Source: Oxalobacteraceae bacterium UBA6704
Lineage (GTDB): Bacteria; Pseudomonadota; Gammaproteobacteria; Burkholderiales; Burkholderiaceae_D
DNA: 35,018 nucleotides
Assembly (NCBI GenBank): GCA_002454505.1
Contig: DKJA01000075.1
Location: 35,397 to 70,414, forward strand
Reading direction: 5' to 3'
In this document: positions 8,541 through 20,396 of the stretch, piece by piece
Position numbering within the stretch: position 1 is the first letter of the stretch
Layout of the letters: each line of letters opens with the position of its first letter
Notes under the pieces: generated by a model
The model's database searches: none
The model's input: only the letters and a program-made list of their open reading frames with translations
What the model was told of the DNA's origin: nothing
Position numbers and translations under genes: made by a program

Positions 8541-8565
8541 AAAAATGGGGACAGACCCCATTTTT
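8541..8565 (+). repeat. REP-like palindrome, copy 1
   Basis: Arm AAAAATGGGG at 8541-8550, loop ACAGA, arm CCCCATTTTT at 8556-8565. The 25 bp match the copy at 15054-15078 exactly and in the same orientation. It lies between the RAYT gene and gltB, as expected for a repeat mobilised by a RAYT. It could also form an RNA hairpin followed by extra T residues and so act as a terminator for upstream transcription. Confidence 0.85.
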
Positions 8566-8581
8566 TTGGAAACATTCGCCA

Positions 8582-8642
8582 CTCTGTCCCTATTTAAAAT
8601 TTTGCGCGACAGTCGCTGAATTAATTCGACTCCGACCCTAAT
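8582..8642. repeat. Half REP motif and small palindromes upstream of gltB
   Basis: CTCTGTCCCT at 8582-8591 is a near inverse of the half-motif at 7653. It is followed by the odd palindrome GCGACAGTCGC (8606-8616) and GAATTAATTC (8618-8627), then CGACTCCGACCCTAATT. The cluster of short palindromes in a non-coding stretch looks like worn repeat material rather than a promoter. Confidence 0.4.
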
Positions 8643-8700
8643 TGTTTCTGTTGAGTTTTTTTGTGCGTTGCACTACTCTCGTTTTTCAATGTGTAAAACC

Positions 8701-8740
8701 GGAGCCTTGAACGACCGCCACGGTAGTTTTCCAGGGCTCC
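8701..8740 (+). promoter_or_regulatory. Leader hairpin upstream of gltB
   Basis: GGAGCCTTG (8701-8709) can pair with CCAGGGCTCC (8731-8740): nine pairs including one G.U, with a 22-nt loop. It ends just before the gltB ribosome-binding site GGAG (8747-8750). It may influence translation or mRNA stability of gltBD. I do not recognise a named riboswitch. The sequence from 8643 to 8700 must contain or follow the gltB promoter, but no clear -35/-10 pair is visible. Confidence 0.35.
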
Positions 8741-8756
8741 AGCTTCGGAGAACGCC

Positions 8757-13478
<4,722 letters not shown>

Positions 13479-13495
13479 TCAAGGATAGAGAAAAA

Positions 13496-14959
13496 ATGGG
13501 CAAAATCACCGGTTTCATGGAATTCCAGCGCCAGGACGAAAGCTACCTGGCCCCCGCCACGCGGCTGAAGAACTATAAAGAGTTCGTGCTGAAGCTCACC
13601 GACGAGCAGGCGAAGATCCAGGGCGCGCGCTGCATGGACTGCGGCATCCCGTTCTGCAATACGGGCTGCCCCGTCAACAACATCATCCCGGACTGGAACG
13701 ACCTGGTCTACCGCCAGCATTACCGCGCCGCGCTGGACGTGCTGCACTCGACCAATAACTTCCCCGAGTTCACTGGCCGGATCTGCCCGGCGCCGTGCGA
13801 AAGCGCCTGTACGCTGGGGATCGGCGACGATCCGGTGGGCATCAAGTCGATCGAGCACAAGATCATCGACGAAGGCTGGGAACACGGCTGGGTCAAGCCG
13901 CAGCCGCCGGAACATAAAACGGGCAAGAAAGTGGCAATCATCGGTTCCGGCCCGGCCGGCCTGGCGGCTGCGCAACAGCTGGCCCGCGCCGGCCACGACG
14001 TGACCGTGTTCGAGAAATCGGACCGGGCCGGCGGCCTGCTGCGCTACGGCATCCCCGACTTCAAGCTGGAGAAGCTGCACATCGACCGCCGCATCGAGCA
14101 GATGGAAGCGGAAGGGGTCACGTTCAAGTTATCCACACTGGTCGGCAAGGATTTCCCGGCCACCGTCAACAACTGGGCCAAGGAGACGATCTTCCCGGAA
14201 GACCTGGAAAAGGACTTCGACGCGGTGGTCATCGCCGGCGGTGCCGAGCAGCCGCGCGACCTGCCGGTGCCGGGCCGCGAGCTGAAAGGCGTGCATTTCG
14301 CGATGGACTTCCTGCCGCAGCAGAACAAGATCAATGCCGGCGATAAAGTGAAGGACCAGATCAAGGCCACCGGCAAGCACGTGGTCGTCATCGGTGGCGG
14401 CGATACGGGTTCCGACTGCGTGGGCACGTCGAACCGTCATGGCGCGGAGAGCATTACGCAGTTCGAGCTGATGCCGATGCCGCCGGAGCAGGAAAACAAG
14501 CCGATGGTGTGGCCGTACTGGCCGACGAAGCTGCGCACGTCGTCGTCGCACGAGGAAGGCTGCGAGCGCGACTGGGCCGTCGCGACCAAACGTCTCGAAG
14601 GCAAGAACGGCAAGGTGGAAAAGCTGGTCGCCTGTCGCGTCGAATGGAAGGACGGCAAGATGACCGAAGTGCCGGACTCCGAATTCGAGATGAAGGCCGA
14701 TCTGGTGCTGCTGGCGATGGGCTTCGTGTCGCCGGTCGCCCAGGTGCTGGACGCGTTCGGCGTGGAAAAGGATGGCCGCGGCAATGCGCGCGCCGCCACC
14801 GAAGGCGAGGCGAGCTATAAAACGTCGAAGCCAGGCATCTTTGCCGCCGGCGACATCCGCCGCGGCCAGTCGCTGGTGGTGTGGGCGATCCGCGAAGGCC
14901 GCCAGTGCGCCCGTGCCGTCGACGAGTTCCTGATGGGCCACTCCGTGCTGCCCCGTTAA
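13496..14959 (+). CDS. gltD: Glutamate synthase, small (beta) subunit
   Basis: 487 aa, cytoplasmic partner of GltB that takes electrons from NADPH through FAD and passes them via 4Fe-4S clusters. N-terminal Cys clusters are visible: Cys46, 49, 54 and 58 (CMDCGIPFCNTGCP) and Cys97, 101 and 105 (CPAPCESAC). The FAD Rossmann motif is VAIIGSGPAGLAAAQQLA (about 146-163), and the NADPH-binding motif is VVVIGGGDTGSDCVGT (Gly300-Gly305). The C-terminal FAD contact SKPGIFAAGDIRRGQSLVVW is typical. The ATG is preceded by AAGGATAGAG, a usable ribosome-binding site. It is followed by a strong terminator at 15011-15046. Confidence 0.98.
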   Translation: MGKITGFMEFQRQDESYLAPATRLKNYKEFVLKLTDEQAKIQGARCMDCGIPFCNTGCPVNNIIPDWNDLVYRQHYRAALDVLHSTNNFPEFTGRICPAPCESACTLGIGDDPVGIKSIEHKIIDEGWEHGWVKPQPPEHKTGKKVAIIGSGPAGLAAAQQLARAGHDVTVFEKSDRAGGLLRYGIPDFKLEKLHIDRRIEQMEAEGVTFKLSTLVGKDFPATVNNWAKETIFPEDLEKDFDAVVIAGGAEQPRDLPVPGRELKGVHFAMDFLPQQNKINAGDKVKDQIKATGKHVVVIGGGDTGSDCVGTSNRHGAESITQFELMPMPPEQENKPMVWPYWPTKLRTSSSHEEGCERDWAVATKRLEGKNGKVEKLVACRVEWKDGKMTEVPDSEFEMKADLVLLAMGFVSPVAQVLDAFGVEKDGRGNARAATEGEASYKTSKPGIFAAGDIRRGQSLVVWAIREGRQCARAVDEFLMGHSVLPR

Positions 14960-15010
14960 TTTCTCATTAAACCCGGCTGCGTAAGGTCCGGGTAACAGTG
15001 GCGGACAGAC

Positions 15011-15046
15011 AATCCACCGCAGTCTCGTACGGCGGTGGATTTTTTG
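15011..15046 (+). terminator. Rho-independent terminator of gltBD
   Basis: A perfect 10-bp stem AATCCACCGC (15011-15020) with GCGGTGGATT (15032-15041), 11-nt loop, running into six T residues at 15040-15045. It lies about 50 nt after the gltD stop. It is textbook intrinsic termination. Confidence 0.9.
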
Positions 15047-15052
15047 TTGCTC

Positions 15053-15117
15053 GAAAAATGGGGACAGACCCCATTTTTCAGGAAATTGCCCGAAAAATGG
15101 GGTCTGTCCCCATTTTC
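15053..15117. repeat. Head-to-head pair of REP-like palindromes (BIME-like)
   Basis: Unit A: arms AAAAATGGGG (15054-15063) and CCCCATTTTT (15069-15078), loop ACAGA. Unit B: arms AAAAATGGGG (15093-15102) and CCCCATTTT (15108-15116), loop TCTGT. The loops are reverse complements, so the units are inverted relative to each other, with 14 nt between the arms. This is the arrangement of bacterial interspersed mosaic elements made of paired REPs. Unit A is identical to the copy at 8541-8565. The pair sits just after the gltBD terminator. Confidence 0.88.
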
Positions 15118-15299
15118 TTGGCAATAGCTGGTGCGCGAGGTTAACAATGTTTTCCAGATGTAAATTGCTGACTTTCGGGTTATTAGTGTTGTATCATTGA
15201 CCTCTTGACCTCGGCCATACGCGCCCGGGCCGGGGCCTCGTCAGCAGAGTAGAACCTTTCTGCATTACAATATGGCATTAAAAAATAAAGAGCGTCTTT
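15118..15299. other. Non-coding stretch upstream of mlaF
   Basis: AT-richer than the surroundings. It holds a tandem direct repeat TTGACCTC (15197-15204 and 15205-15212), a GC-rich block at 15219-15240, and a -10-like TACAAT at 15266-15271. No gene is supported; a 17-codon frame from the ATG at 15272 overlaps the mlaF start but has no visible support. Confidence 0.5.
15266..15271 (+). promoter_or_regulatory. Candidate -10 element (TACAAT) for the mla operon
   Basis: TACAAT matches the sigma-70 -10 consensus in five of six positions and lies 29 nt before the mlaF GTG. No good -35 is found at 16-18 nt upstream, so this is only a candidate. The TTGACCTC direct repeats lie too far upstream (more than 50 nt) to serve as its -35. 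Confidence 0.3.
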
Positions 15300-16103
15300 G
15301 TGCCGAACTTAGTCGAAATCCGTGACCTGCACTTTTCCTATGGGAAGCGCCCCATCCTGGCGGGCCTTCACATGGACTTCCCGAAAGGTAAAGTCGTGGC
15401 CGTCATGGGCGGCTCCGGCAGTGGCAAGACGACCGTGCTGCGGCTTGTCGGCGGGCAGTTGCAGCCGAAAAAAGGCCATGTCAGCGTCGACGGCCAGATC
15501 GTCCACCAGCTGAAGACGGCCGATCTGTACCTGCTGCGCCGCAAGATGGGCATGCTGTTCCAGCATGGCGCGCTGTTTACCGACCTGTCCGTGTTCGAGA
15601 ATGTGGCGTTTCCGCTGCGCGAGCACACGGATCTGCCGGAAGAACTGATCCGCGACCTCGTGCTGATGAAGCTGCACGCCGTCGGCCTGCGCAATGCCGC
15701 GCCGCTGAAACCCGGCGAGATTTCCGGCGGCATGGCGCGTCGCGTCGCGCTGGCCCGCTCGATCGCCCTCGACCCCCAGCTGATCATGTACGACGAGCCG
15801 TTCGCCGGCCTCGACCCGATCTCGATGGGCGTCACGGCCAACCTGATCCGCAACCTGAACGACGCGCTGGGCTCCACCAGCATTCTCGTGTCGCACGACG
15901 TGAAAGAATCGTTCACGATCGCCGACTATGTGTATTTCCTGTCGCAGGGCAAGATCGTTGCCCACGGCACGCCGGCGGAATTGATGGTATCGACCGACCC
16001 TTACGTAAAACAGTTCGTCCACGCCGAGGCCGACGGCCCCGTGCCGTTCCACTATCCCGGTAAGTCGCTGGCCGACGACCTGGGCCTGGGAGCGCGCAAA
16101 TGA
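15300..16103 (+). CDS. mlaF: Mla phospholipid transport ATPase MlaF
   Basis: 267 aa, cytoplasmic ATP-binding subunit of the inner-membrane MlaFEDB complex, which moves phospholipids between inner membrane and the periplasmic carrier MlaC to keep the outer membrane asymmetric. Walker A is GGSGSGKTT (37-45). The ABC signature is the Mla-type SGGMARR (142-148) rather than SGGQ. Walker B is LIMYDEPFAGLDP (Asp165, Glu166). SHDVKES marks the H-loop. The start is GTG at 15300, where the conserved N-terminus begins (VEIRDLHFSYG); AAAGAG at 15287-15292 is a plausible ribosome-binding site. It overlaps mlaE by 4 nt (ATGA). Confidence 0.96.
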   Translation: MPNLVEIRDLHFSYGKRPILAGLHMDFPKGKVVAVMGGSGSGKTTVLRLVGGQLQPKKGHVSVDGQIVHQLKTADLYLLRRKMGMLFQHGALFTDLSVFENVAFPLREHTDLPEELIRDLVLMKLHAVGLRNAAPLKPGEISGGMARRVALARSIALDPQLIMYDEPFAGLDPISMGVTANLIRNLNDALGSTSILVSHDVKESFTIADYVYFLSQGKIVAHGTPAELMVSTDPYVKQFVHAEADGPVPFHYPGKSLADDLGLGARK

Positions 16104-16885
16104 TCGGCCGCCGCCTGCTTGCCAGTGTCGGCAATACCGTACGCGACTACGTGGACAGCGTCGGCTACGCCACGCGCACCTTCTTCACGATGCTGGGCCT
16201 GTCGCCGGGACTGTTGCGCCGCCCGCGCCTGATCATCGAGCAGCTGCACTTCATCGGCAATTATTCTCTGCTGATCATCACTTTTTCCGGCCTGTTCGTC
16301 GGCATGGTGCTGGGCCTGCAGGGCTACTACACACTGAACAAGTACGGCGCTTCCGAGTCGCTGGGCCTGCTGGTGGCGCTGGGCCTCACGCGCGAGCTGG
16401 GCCCGGTCATCACCGGCCTGCTGTTTGCGGGCCGCGCCGGCACGTCGCTGACGGCCGAGATCGGCCTGATGAAGGCGGGCGAGCAGTTGTCGGCGATGGA
16501 AATGATGGCCGTGAACCCGATCCAGCGCGTGCTGGCGCCGCGGTTCTGGGCCGGCGTGCTGGCCGTGCCGCTGCTGGCATCGATCTTCTCCGCCGTCGGC
16601 ATCCTCGGCGGCTACCTGGTCGGCGTGAAGCTGATCGGCGTCGATGCGGGCGCGTTCTGGTCGCAGATGCAGTCCGGCGTGGACCTGTGGAAGGACGTGT
16701 TCAACGGCTTCGTCAAGAGCGTCGTGTTCGGCATCGCCATCACGTTCATTTCGCTGTACCAGGGTTACGAAGCGCGGCCGACGCCGGAAGACGTGGCCGG
16801 CGCCACGACCCGCACGGTGGTGGTGTCGTCCCTGATGATCTGGTGGCTGGATTTCATGTTGACCGCACTGATGTTCAGCAAATAA
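16100..16885 (+). CDS. mlaE: Mla phospholipid transport permease MlaE
   Basis: 261 aa, the polytopic inner-membrane subunit of the MlaFEDB complex. The family core LGLTRELGPVITGLLFAGRA, followed by EIGLMKAGEQLSAMEMMAV (about residues 95-138), is intact. Hydrophobic helices are visible around 50-75 (LLIITFSGLFVGMVLGLQGY), 150-180 and 235-258. The ATG overlaps the mlaF stop, so translation is coupled. After the stop lies an 89-nt gap to mlaD with a small hairpin (GCAGA 16928-16932, TCTGC 16938-16942). Confidence 0.96.
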   Translation: MIGRRLLASVGNTVRDYVDSVGYATRTFFTMLGLSPGLLRRPRLIIEQLHFIGNYSLLIITFSGLFVGMVLGLQGYYTLNKYGASESLGLLVALGLTRELGPVITGLLFAGRAGTSLTAEIGLMKAGEQLSAMEMMAVNPIQRVLAPRFWAGVLAVPLLASIFSAVGILGGYLVGVKLIGVDAGAFWSQMQSGVDLWKDVFNGFVKSVVFGIAITFISLYQGYEARPTPEDVAGATTRTVVVSSLMIWWLDFMLTALMFSK

Positions 16886-16974
16886 GTTGCAACTGAGCCA
16901 CGGCTAAGTTACGTAAATAACACAGCGGCAGAAGTGCTCTGCGCGGTGACACAAAAACCTATAGGATTAGTTTT

Positions 16975-17445
16975 ATGCAACGCAAATCTCTGGATATCTG
17001 GGTCGGTCTGTTCGTCGTCGTCGGCGTGGCCGCGTTGATGTTCCTGGCCCTGAAGGCCGGCAACAACAGTTCGTTCTCGCTGGCGAAGACGTACGAGATC
17101 ACCGCCAAGTTCGACAATATCGGCAGCCTGCGTCCGCAGGCGGCAGTGAAGGCGTCGGGTGTCGTGGTGGGCCGCGTCGCGCAGATCGCGTTCGACGACA
17201 AGGCCTACAAGGCGGCCGTCACGCTGGAAATGGACGCCGCCTATGTGTTCCCGAAAGACAGCTCGGCCAAGATCCTGACGTCCGGCCTGCTGGGCGAGCA
17301 ATATATCGGCATCGAAGCGGGTGGCGACGAAAAAAACCTGGTTTCCGGCGACAAGATCGCCCGCACGCAATCGGCGGCGGTGCTGGAAGACCTGATCAAC
17401 CAATTCATCTATAGCAAAGCCGCTGACGGAAAGGACTCCAACTGA
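16975..17445 (+). CDS. mlaD: Mla MCE-domain protein MlaD
   Basis: 156 aa, inner-membrane-anchored periplasmic subunit whose MCE domain forms a hexameric ring with a lipid channel. One N-terminal transmembrane helix (about residues 8-27, VGLFVVVGVAALMFLAL) is followed by the MCE domain with YEITAKFDNIGSLRPQAAVK, ASGVVVGRV and ILTSGLLGEQYIGIEAG. The length fits single-MCE MlaD proteins. An AGGA lies 7 nt before the ATG. The stop overlaps the mlaA start by one base (TGATG). Confidence 0.95.
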   Translation: MQRKSLDIWVGLFVVVGVAALMFLALKAGNNSSFSLAKTYEITAKFDNIGSLRPQAAVKASGVVVGRVAQIAFDDKAYKAAVTLEMDAAYVFPKDSSAKILTSGLLGEQYIGIEAGGDEKNLVSGDKIARTQSAAVLEDLINQFIYSKAADGKDSN

Positions 17446-18218
17446 TGCGCCGTTATTCCCCTGTTCTGCTGGTGCTGGCCATGACGGCCGCCCTGTCCGG
17501 CTGTGCCGTCGGCCCCGATAAACGCGATCCGATGGAAACCTGGAACCGTGGCGTCTTCACGTTCAACGACACCATCGACACGTATGCACTGAAACCGGTG
17601 GCCACCGGCTATAAAAACGTCGTGCCGTCGTTCATGCAGACGGGTGTGAACAACTTCTTCGGCAATCTGCGCGATGTGTGGACCGCTGCCAACAACCTGC
17701 TGCAAGGCAAAGGCCAGGATGGCCTGAACGACGTGGCGCGCGTCGGCATCAACTCCACGTTCGGCCTGCTGGGCGTGCTGGACATCGCCTCCGAGGCGGG
17801 CCTGCCGAAGCACAACGAGGACTTCGGCCAGACGCTGGGCAAATGGGGCGTGCAGTCCGGCCCGTACGTGATGCTGCCGCTGCTGGGCCCGTCCACGCTG
17901 CGCGACACGGTCGCCACGCCGCTCGACGTCGTCGCCGATCCGTGGCAGTACAAGGGCCCGGTCAACGTGCGCAACATCGGCACGGCGCTGCGCCTGGTCG
18001 ACACGCGCGCCAACCTGCTGGATGCCGGTTCGCTGCTGGAAGATGCCGCGCTGGACCGCTACGAATTCATCCGCGACGGCTACCTGCAGCGCCGCCAGAG
18101 CCAGGTCTACGACGGCGACGTGCCGGAGCCAAAGAAAGAGGCGCCGGAACCGTCGGTGAATCCGGCCGGCGAGGGCGAAACTGCGCCGACGCCTGCCCCG
18201 GCACAGACGGGCGCCTGA
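17445..18218 (+). CDS. mlaA: Outer-membrane lipoprotein MlaA (VacJ)
   Basis: 257 aa. MlaA removes misplaced phospholipids from the outer leaflet of the outer membrane and hands them to MlaC. A lipoprotein signal peptide ends in the lipobox LSGC with Cys20. The mature part has the family signature DPMETWNRGVFTFNDTID, then NNFFGNLRDVWTAANNLLQG and GPYVMLPLLGPSTLRD. The C-terminus is Pro/Glu/Ala-rich (from about 225) and likely disordered. In E. coli this gene is unlinked from mlaFEDCB; here it is translationally coupled to mlaD. It is followed by a gap that contains a promoter candidate for mlaC. Confidence 0.96.
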   Translation: MRRYSPVLLVLAMTAALSGCAVGPDKRDPMETWNRGVFTFNDTIDTYALKPVATGYKNVVPSFMQTGVNNFFGNLRDVWTAANNLLQGKGQDGLNDVARVGINSTFGLLGVLDIASEAGLPKHNEDFGQTLGKWGVQSGPYVMLPLLGPSTLRDTVATPLDVVADPWQYKGPVNVRNIGTALRLVDTRANLLDAGSLLEDAALDRYEFIRDGYLQRRQSQVYDGDVPEPKKEAPEPSVNPAGEGETAPTPAPAQTGA

Positions 18219-18235
18219 CCTCAGCCTGACACGGC

Positions 18236-18273
18236 TATAATCGGGCCACTGGCTGCATGCTAGTCAGCCAGTG
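18236..18273 (+). promoter_or_regulatory. Candidate mlaC promoter (TATAAT) and 5'-end hairpin
   Basis: A perfect TATAAT lies at 18236-18241 in otherwise GC-rich sequence. The best -35 (CTGACC, 18215-18220) is at a short 15-nt spacing. A 9-bp perfect stem CACTGGCTG (18247-18255) with CAGCCAGTG (18265-18273), 9-nt loop, begins where transcription would be expected to start. It lacks a T-tract, so it fits a 5' mRNA-stabilising hairpin or processing site better than a terminator. Confidence 0.45.
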
Positions 18274-18310
18274 CCGGAATAACCCTCATAGGTAGAATAG
18301 GTAGACACAT

Positions 18311-18952
18311 ATGAAATTCATCAAGCAACTGATCGCCGTCGCCACGATGTCCTTTGCCGCCACCGGTTTCGCCGCGGCCCAGGGCACGAATGAAGCGCCG
18401 GACCAGCTCGTCAAGCGCATCAGCAGCGAAGTGCTGGAAACGGCCAAGACCGACAAGGACATCCAGGCCGGCAACACGAAGAAAGTCATCGACCTGGTGG
18501 AAACGAAGATCCTGCCGTACGTGGACTTCGAACGGATGACCCAGCTGGCCGCCGGCCGCTACTGGCGCGAAGCGACGCCGGAGCAGAAGCGCGCGCTGTC
18601 CACCGAGTTCCGCACGCTGCTGATCTACACGTACTCCGGCGCGCTGTCGCAGGTGCGCAACGAAACCATCGAATTCAAGCCGCTGCGCGCCGACCCGTCG
18701 GATACCGAAGTGGAAGTGCGTTCGCAGGTCAACATGTCCCGCGGCGAACCGGTGCTGCTGAACTACCGCGTCGCCAAGTCCGGCAACGGCTGGAAGATCT
18801 ACGACATCAACGTGCTGGGCGCGTGGCTGGTGGAAACCTACAAGGGCACGTTCAACAGCGAAATCAGCAAGGGCGGCATCGACGGCCTGATCAAGACGCT
18901 GGCCGCGAAGAACAAGCAGCTGGCCAGCCGTCCGCTGCAGACGAAGAAGTAA
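18311..18952 (+). CDS. mlaC: Periplasmic phospholipid-binding protein MlaC
   Basis: 213 aa, the soluble shuttle that carries phospholipid between MlaA at the outer membrane and MlaFEDB at the inner membrane. The signal peptide MKFIKQLIAVATMSFAATGF is followed by a likely cleavage near Ala-Ala-Ala (about 21-23). Family features include ILPYVDFERMTQLAAGRYWR (about 72-91), FRTLLIYTYSGALSQ and the C-terminal block WKIYDINVLGAWLVETYKG. The ATG follows TAGGTAGACACAT, a modest ribosome-binding site. mlaB follows after 55 nt. Confidence 0.95.
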   Translation: MKFIKQLIAVATMSFAATGFAAAQGTNEAPDQLVKRISSEVLETAKTDKDIQAGNTKKVIDLVETKILPYVDFERMTQLAAGRYWREATPEQKRALSTEFRTLLIYTYSGALSQVRNETIEFKPLRADPSDTEVEVRSQVNMSRGEPVLLNYRVAKSGNGWKIYDINVLGAWLVETYKGTFNSEISKGGIDGLIKTLAAKNKQLASRPLQTKK

Positions 18953-19007
18953 TCGCTGAAGTCATTCACACTGGGCCGGCGCAAGCCGGTCCGAACTACC
19001 TAGAGCC

Positions 19008-19325
19008 ATGGCCGAATCCGCCAACAACATGCTGTCCCTCACCGCGCTGACCGTCGACAATGCCACGGCCGCGCTGGAACACGGCCTGGCCGCGATCGGC
19101 GCCGGCGCCACCGAATTCGACCTGCGCAATGTGCAGGCCGTCGATTCGGCCGCCGTGTCGGTCATGCTGGGCTGGCAGCGCGCCGCCCAGGCGGCCGGCG
19201 TCAGGCTGCACCTGACCAATCTGCCGCCGATGCTGAAAAGCCTCACCGCGCTGTATGGCGTGTGCGCCCTGGTCTCGCCTGGCCTGGAAGACAAGGCCTG
19301 CGACACCGAACTGCATCATCATTGA
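19008..19325 (+). CDS. mlaB: STAS-domain protein MlaB
   Basis: 105 aa, cytoplasmic STAS protein that binds MlaF and is needed for its assembly and activity. The STAS core FDLRNVQAVDSAAVSVMLGW (about 38-57) has the conserved Asp-Ser of this family. The assignment rests on the fold signature plus position at the end of the Mla genes. The protein ends in three His residues (LHHH). Confidence 0.88.
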   Translation: MAESANNMLSLTALTVDNATAALEHGLAAIGAGATEFDLRNVQAVDSAAVSVMLGWQRAAQAAGVRLHLTNLPPMLKSLTALYGVCALVSPGLEDKACDTELHHH

Positions 19326-19387
19326 CCCCCGCTCCACCCCCGCAGCTGTAATCCCCCCGGCCCGGCGTGGCCGGACCGAAATTCCCC

Positions 19388-19393
19388 TATAAT
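19388..19393 (+). promoter_or_regulatory. Candidate -10 element (TATAAT) upstream of the ABC exporter genes
   Basis: A perfect TATAAT lies 89 nt before the ATPase ATG, within the 156-nt gap after mlaB. No good -35 is visible at 16-18 nt, so an activator or a false match are both possible. It could separate transcription of 19482-21154 from the mla genes. Confidence 0.3.
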
Positions 19394-19481
19394 TGACCGC
19401 CGTCGTGGCCCTGGTGCCGGGACGTCCGCCCCAACCGGCCACGGAATTCCCGCGGCCGCCCAGAACACGAAAAAATCAAGC

Positions 19482-20396
19482 ATGACAGCAATCGAAATCA
19501 GCAATGTCGAGAAGCGCTACAAATCGCTGCAGGCGCTGGGCGGTGTCTCGCTCTCGATCGAGGAAGGCGAATTCTTTGGCCTGCTCGGCCCCAACGGCGC
19601 CGGCAAGACGACGCTGATCTCCATCATCGCGGGCCTGATCCGCGCCGATGCGGGCACGGTGAAGATCCATGGCCACGACGTGGTGAGCGACTTCCGCGGC
19701 GCCCGCAGGAAGCTGGGCGTGGTGCCGCAGGAACTGGTGTTCGACCCGTTCTTCACGGTGCGCGAGACGCTGCGGCTGCAGTCCGGCTACTTCGGGCTGC
19801 CGAACAACGACAAGTGGATCGACGAGGTGATGGACAACCTCGACCTGACCAACAAGGCCGACACCAATATGCGCGCGCTGTCCGGCGGCATGAAGCGCCG
19901 CGTGCTGGTGGCGCAGGCGCTGGTGCACAAGCCGCCCGTCATCGTGCTCGACGAGCCGACCGCCGGCGTCGACGTGGAACTGCGCCAGACGCTGTGGAAG
20001 TTCATCTCGCGGCTGAACCGCGAAGGCCACACGATCGTGCTGACCACCCACTACCTGGAAGAAGCGCAGGCCATGTGCAAGCGCGTGGCCATGCTCAAGA
20101 CGGGCCAGGTGGTGGCGCTGGACACGATGTCGTCGCTGATCCGCCGCATCTCCGGTTCGCAGCTGATCGTGCACCTGTCCGCCGGCGACCTGCCGGACGA
20201 TCTGCGGCACCTGGTCACGCATCCGGAACCGGCGGAATCGGGCCGCAAGTACAGCCTGCGCATCAACGAATACTCGGAAGTCGAGCAGATCCTCGCGCGC
20301 CTGCGCGGCGGCGGCGCCGTCATCGACGAGATGCAGCTGCAGCAGGCCGACCTCGAAGACATCTTCCTGCAAATCATGGATAAGGGTTCACTGTGA
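19482..20396 (+). CDS. ABC-2 type exporter ATPase (YadG-like)
   Basis: 304 aa, cytoplasmic ATPase of an ABC-2 exporter. Walker A GPNGAGKTTLIS (about 38-49), Q-loop VVPQELVFDPFFTVRE, signature LSGGMKRRVLVAQAL (about 131-145), Walker B PVIVLDEPTAGVD, H-loop LTTHYLEEA. The C-terminal ~70 residues are the variable regulatory tail of this subfamily. The permease next door closely resembles E. coli YadH, so this is the YadG counterpart; the substrate is unknown. The stop overlaps the permease start (GTGA). Nod-factor-exporter-like annotation (NodI) would be the alternative name for the same family. Confidence 0.92.
   Translation: MTAIEISNVEKRYKSLQALGGVSLSIEEGEFFGLLGPNGAGKTTLISIIAGLIRADAGTVKIHGHDVVSDFRGARRKLGVVPQELVFDPFFTVRETLRLQSGYFGLPNNDKWIDEVMDNLDLTNKADTNMRALSGGMKRRVLVAQALVHKPPVIVLDEPTAGVDVELRQTLWKFISRLNREGHTIVLTTHYLEEAQAMCKRVAMLKTGQVVALDTMSSLIRRISGSQLIVHLSAGDLPDDLRHLVTHPEPAESGRKYSLRINEYSEVEQILARLRGGGAVIDEMQLQQADLEDIFLQIMDKGSL

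Noticed and set aside
15272..15325. A 17-codon frame overlapping the mlaF start as a possible leader peptide
   Set aside because: It overlaps a better-supported GTG start with the AAAGAG site and has no attenuation structure or codon run; too short to support.
16928..16942. Small hairpin (GCAGA/TCTGC) between mlaE and mlaD as a terminator
   Set aside because: Only five base pairs with no T-tract, inside an obvious operon.
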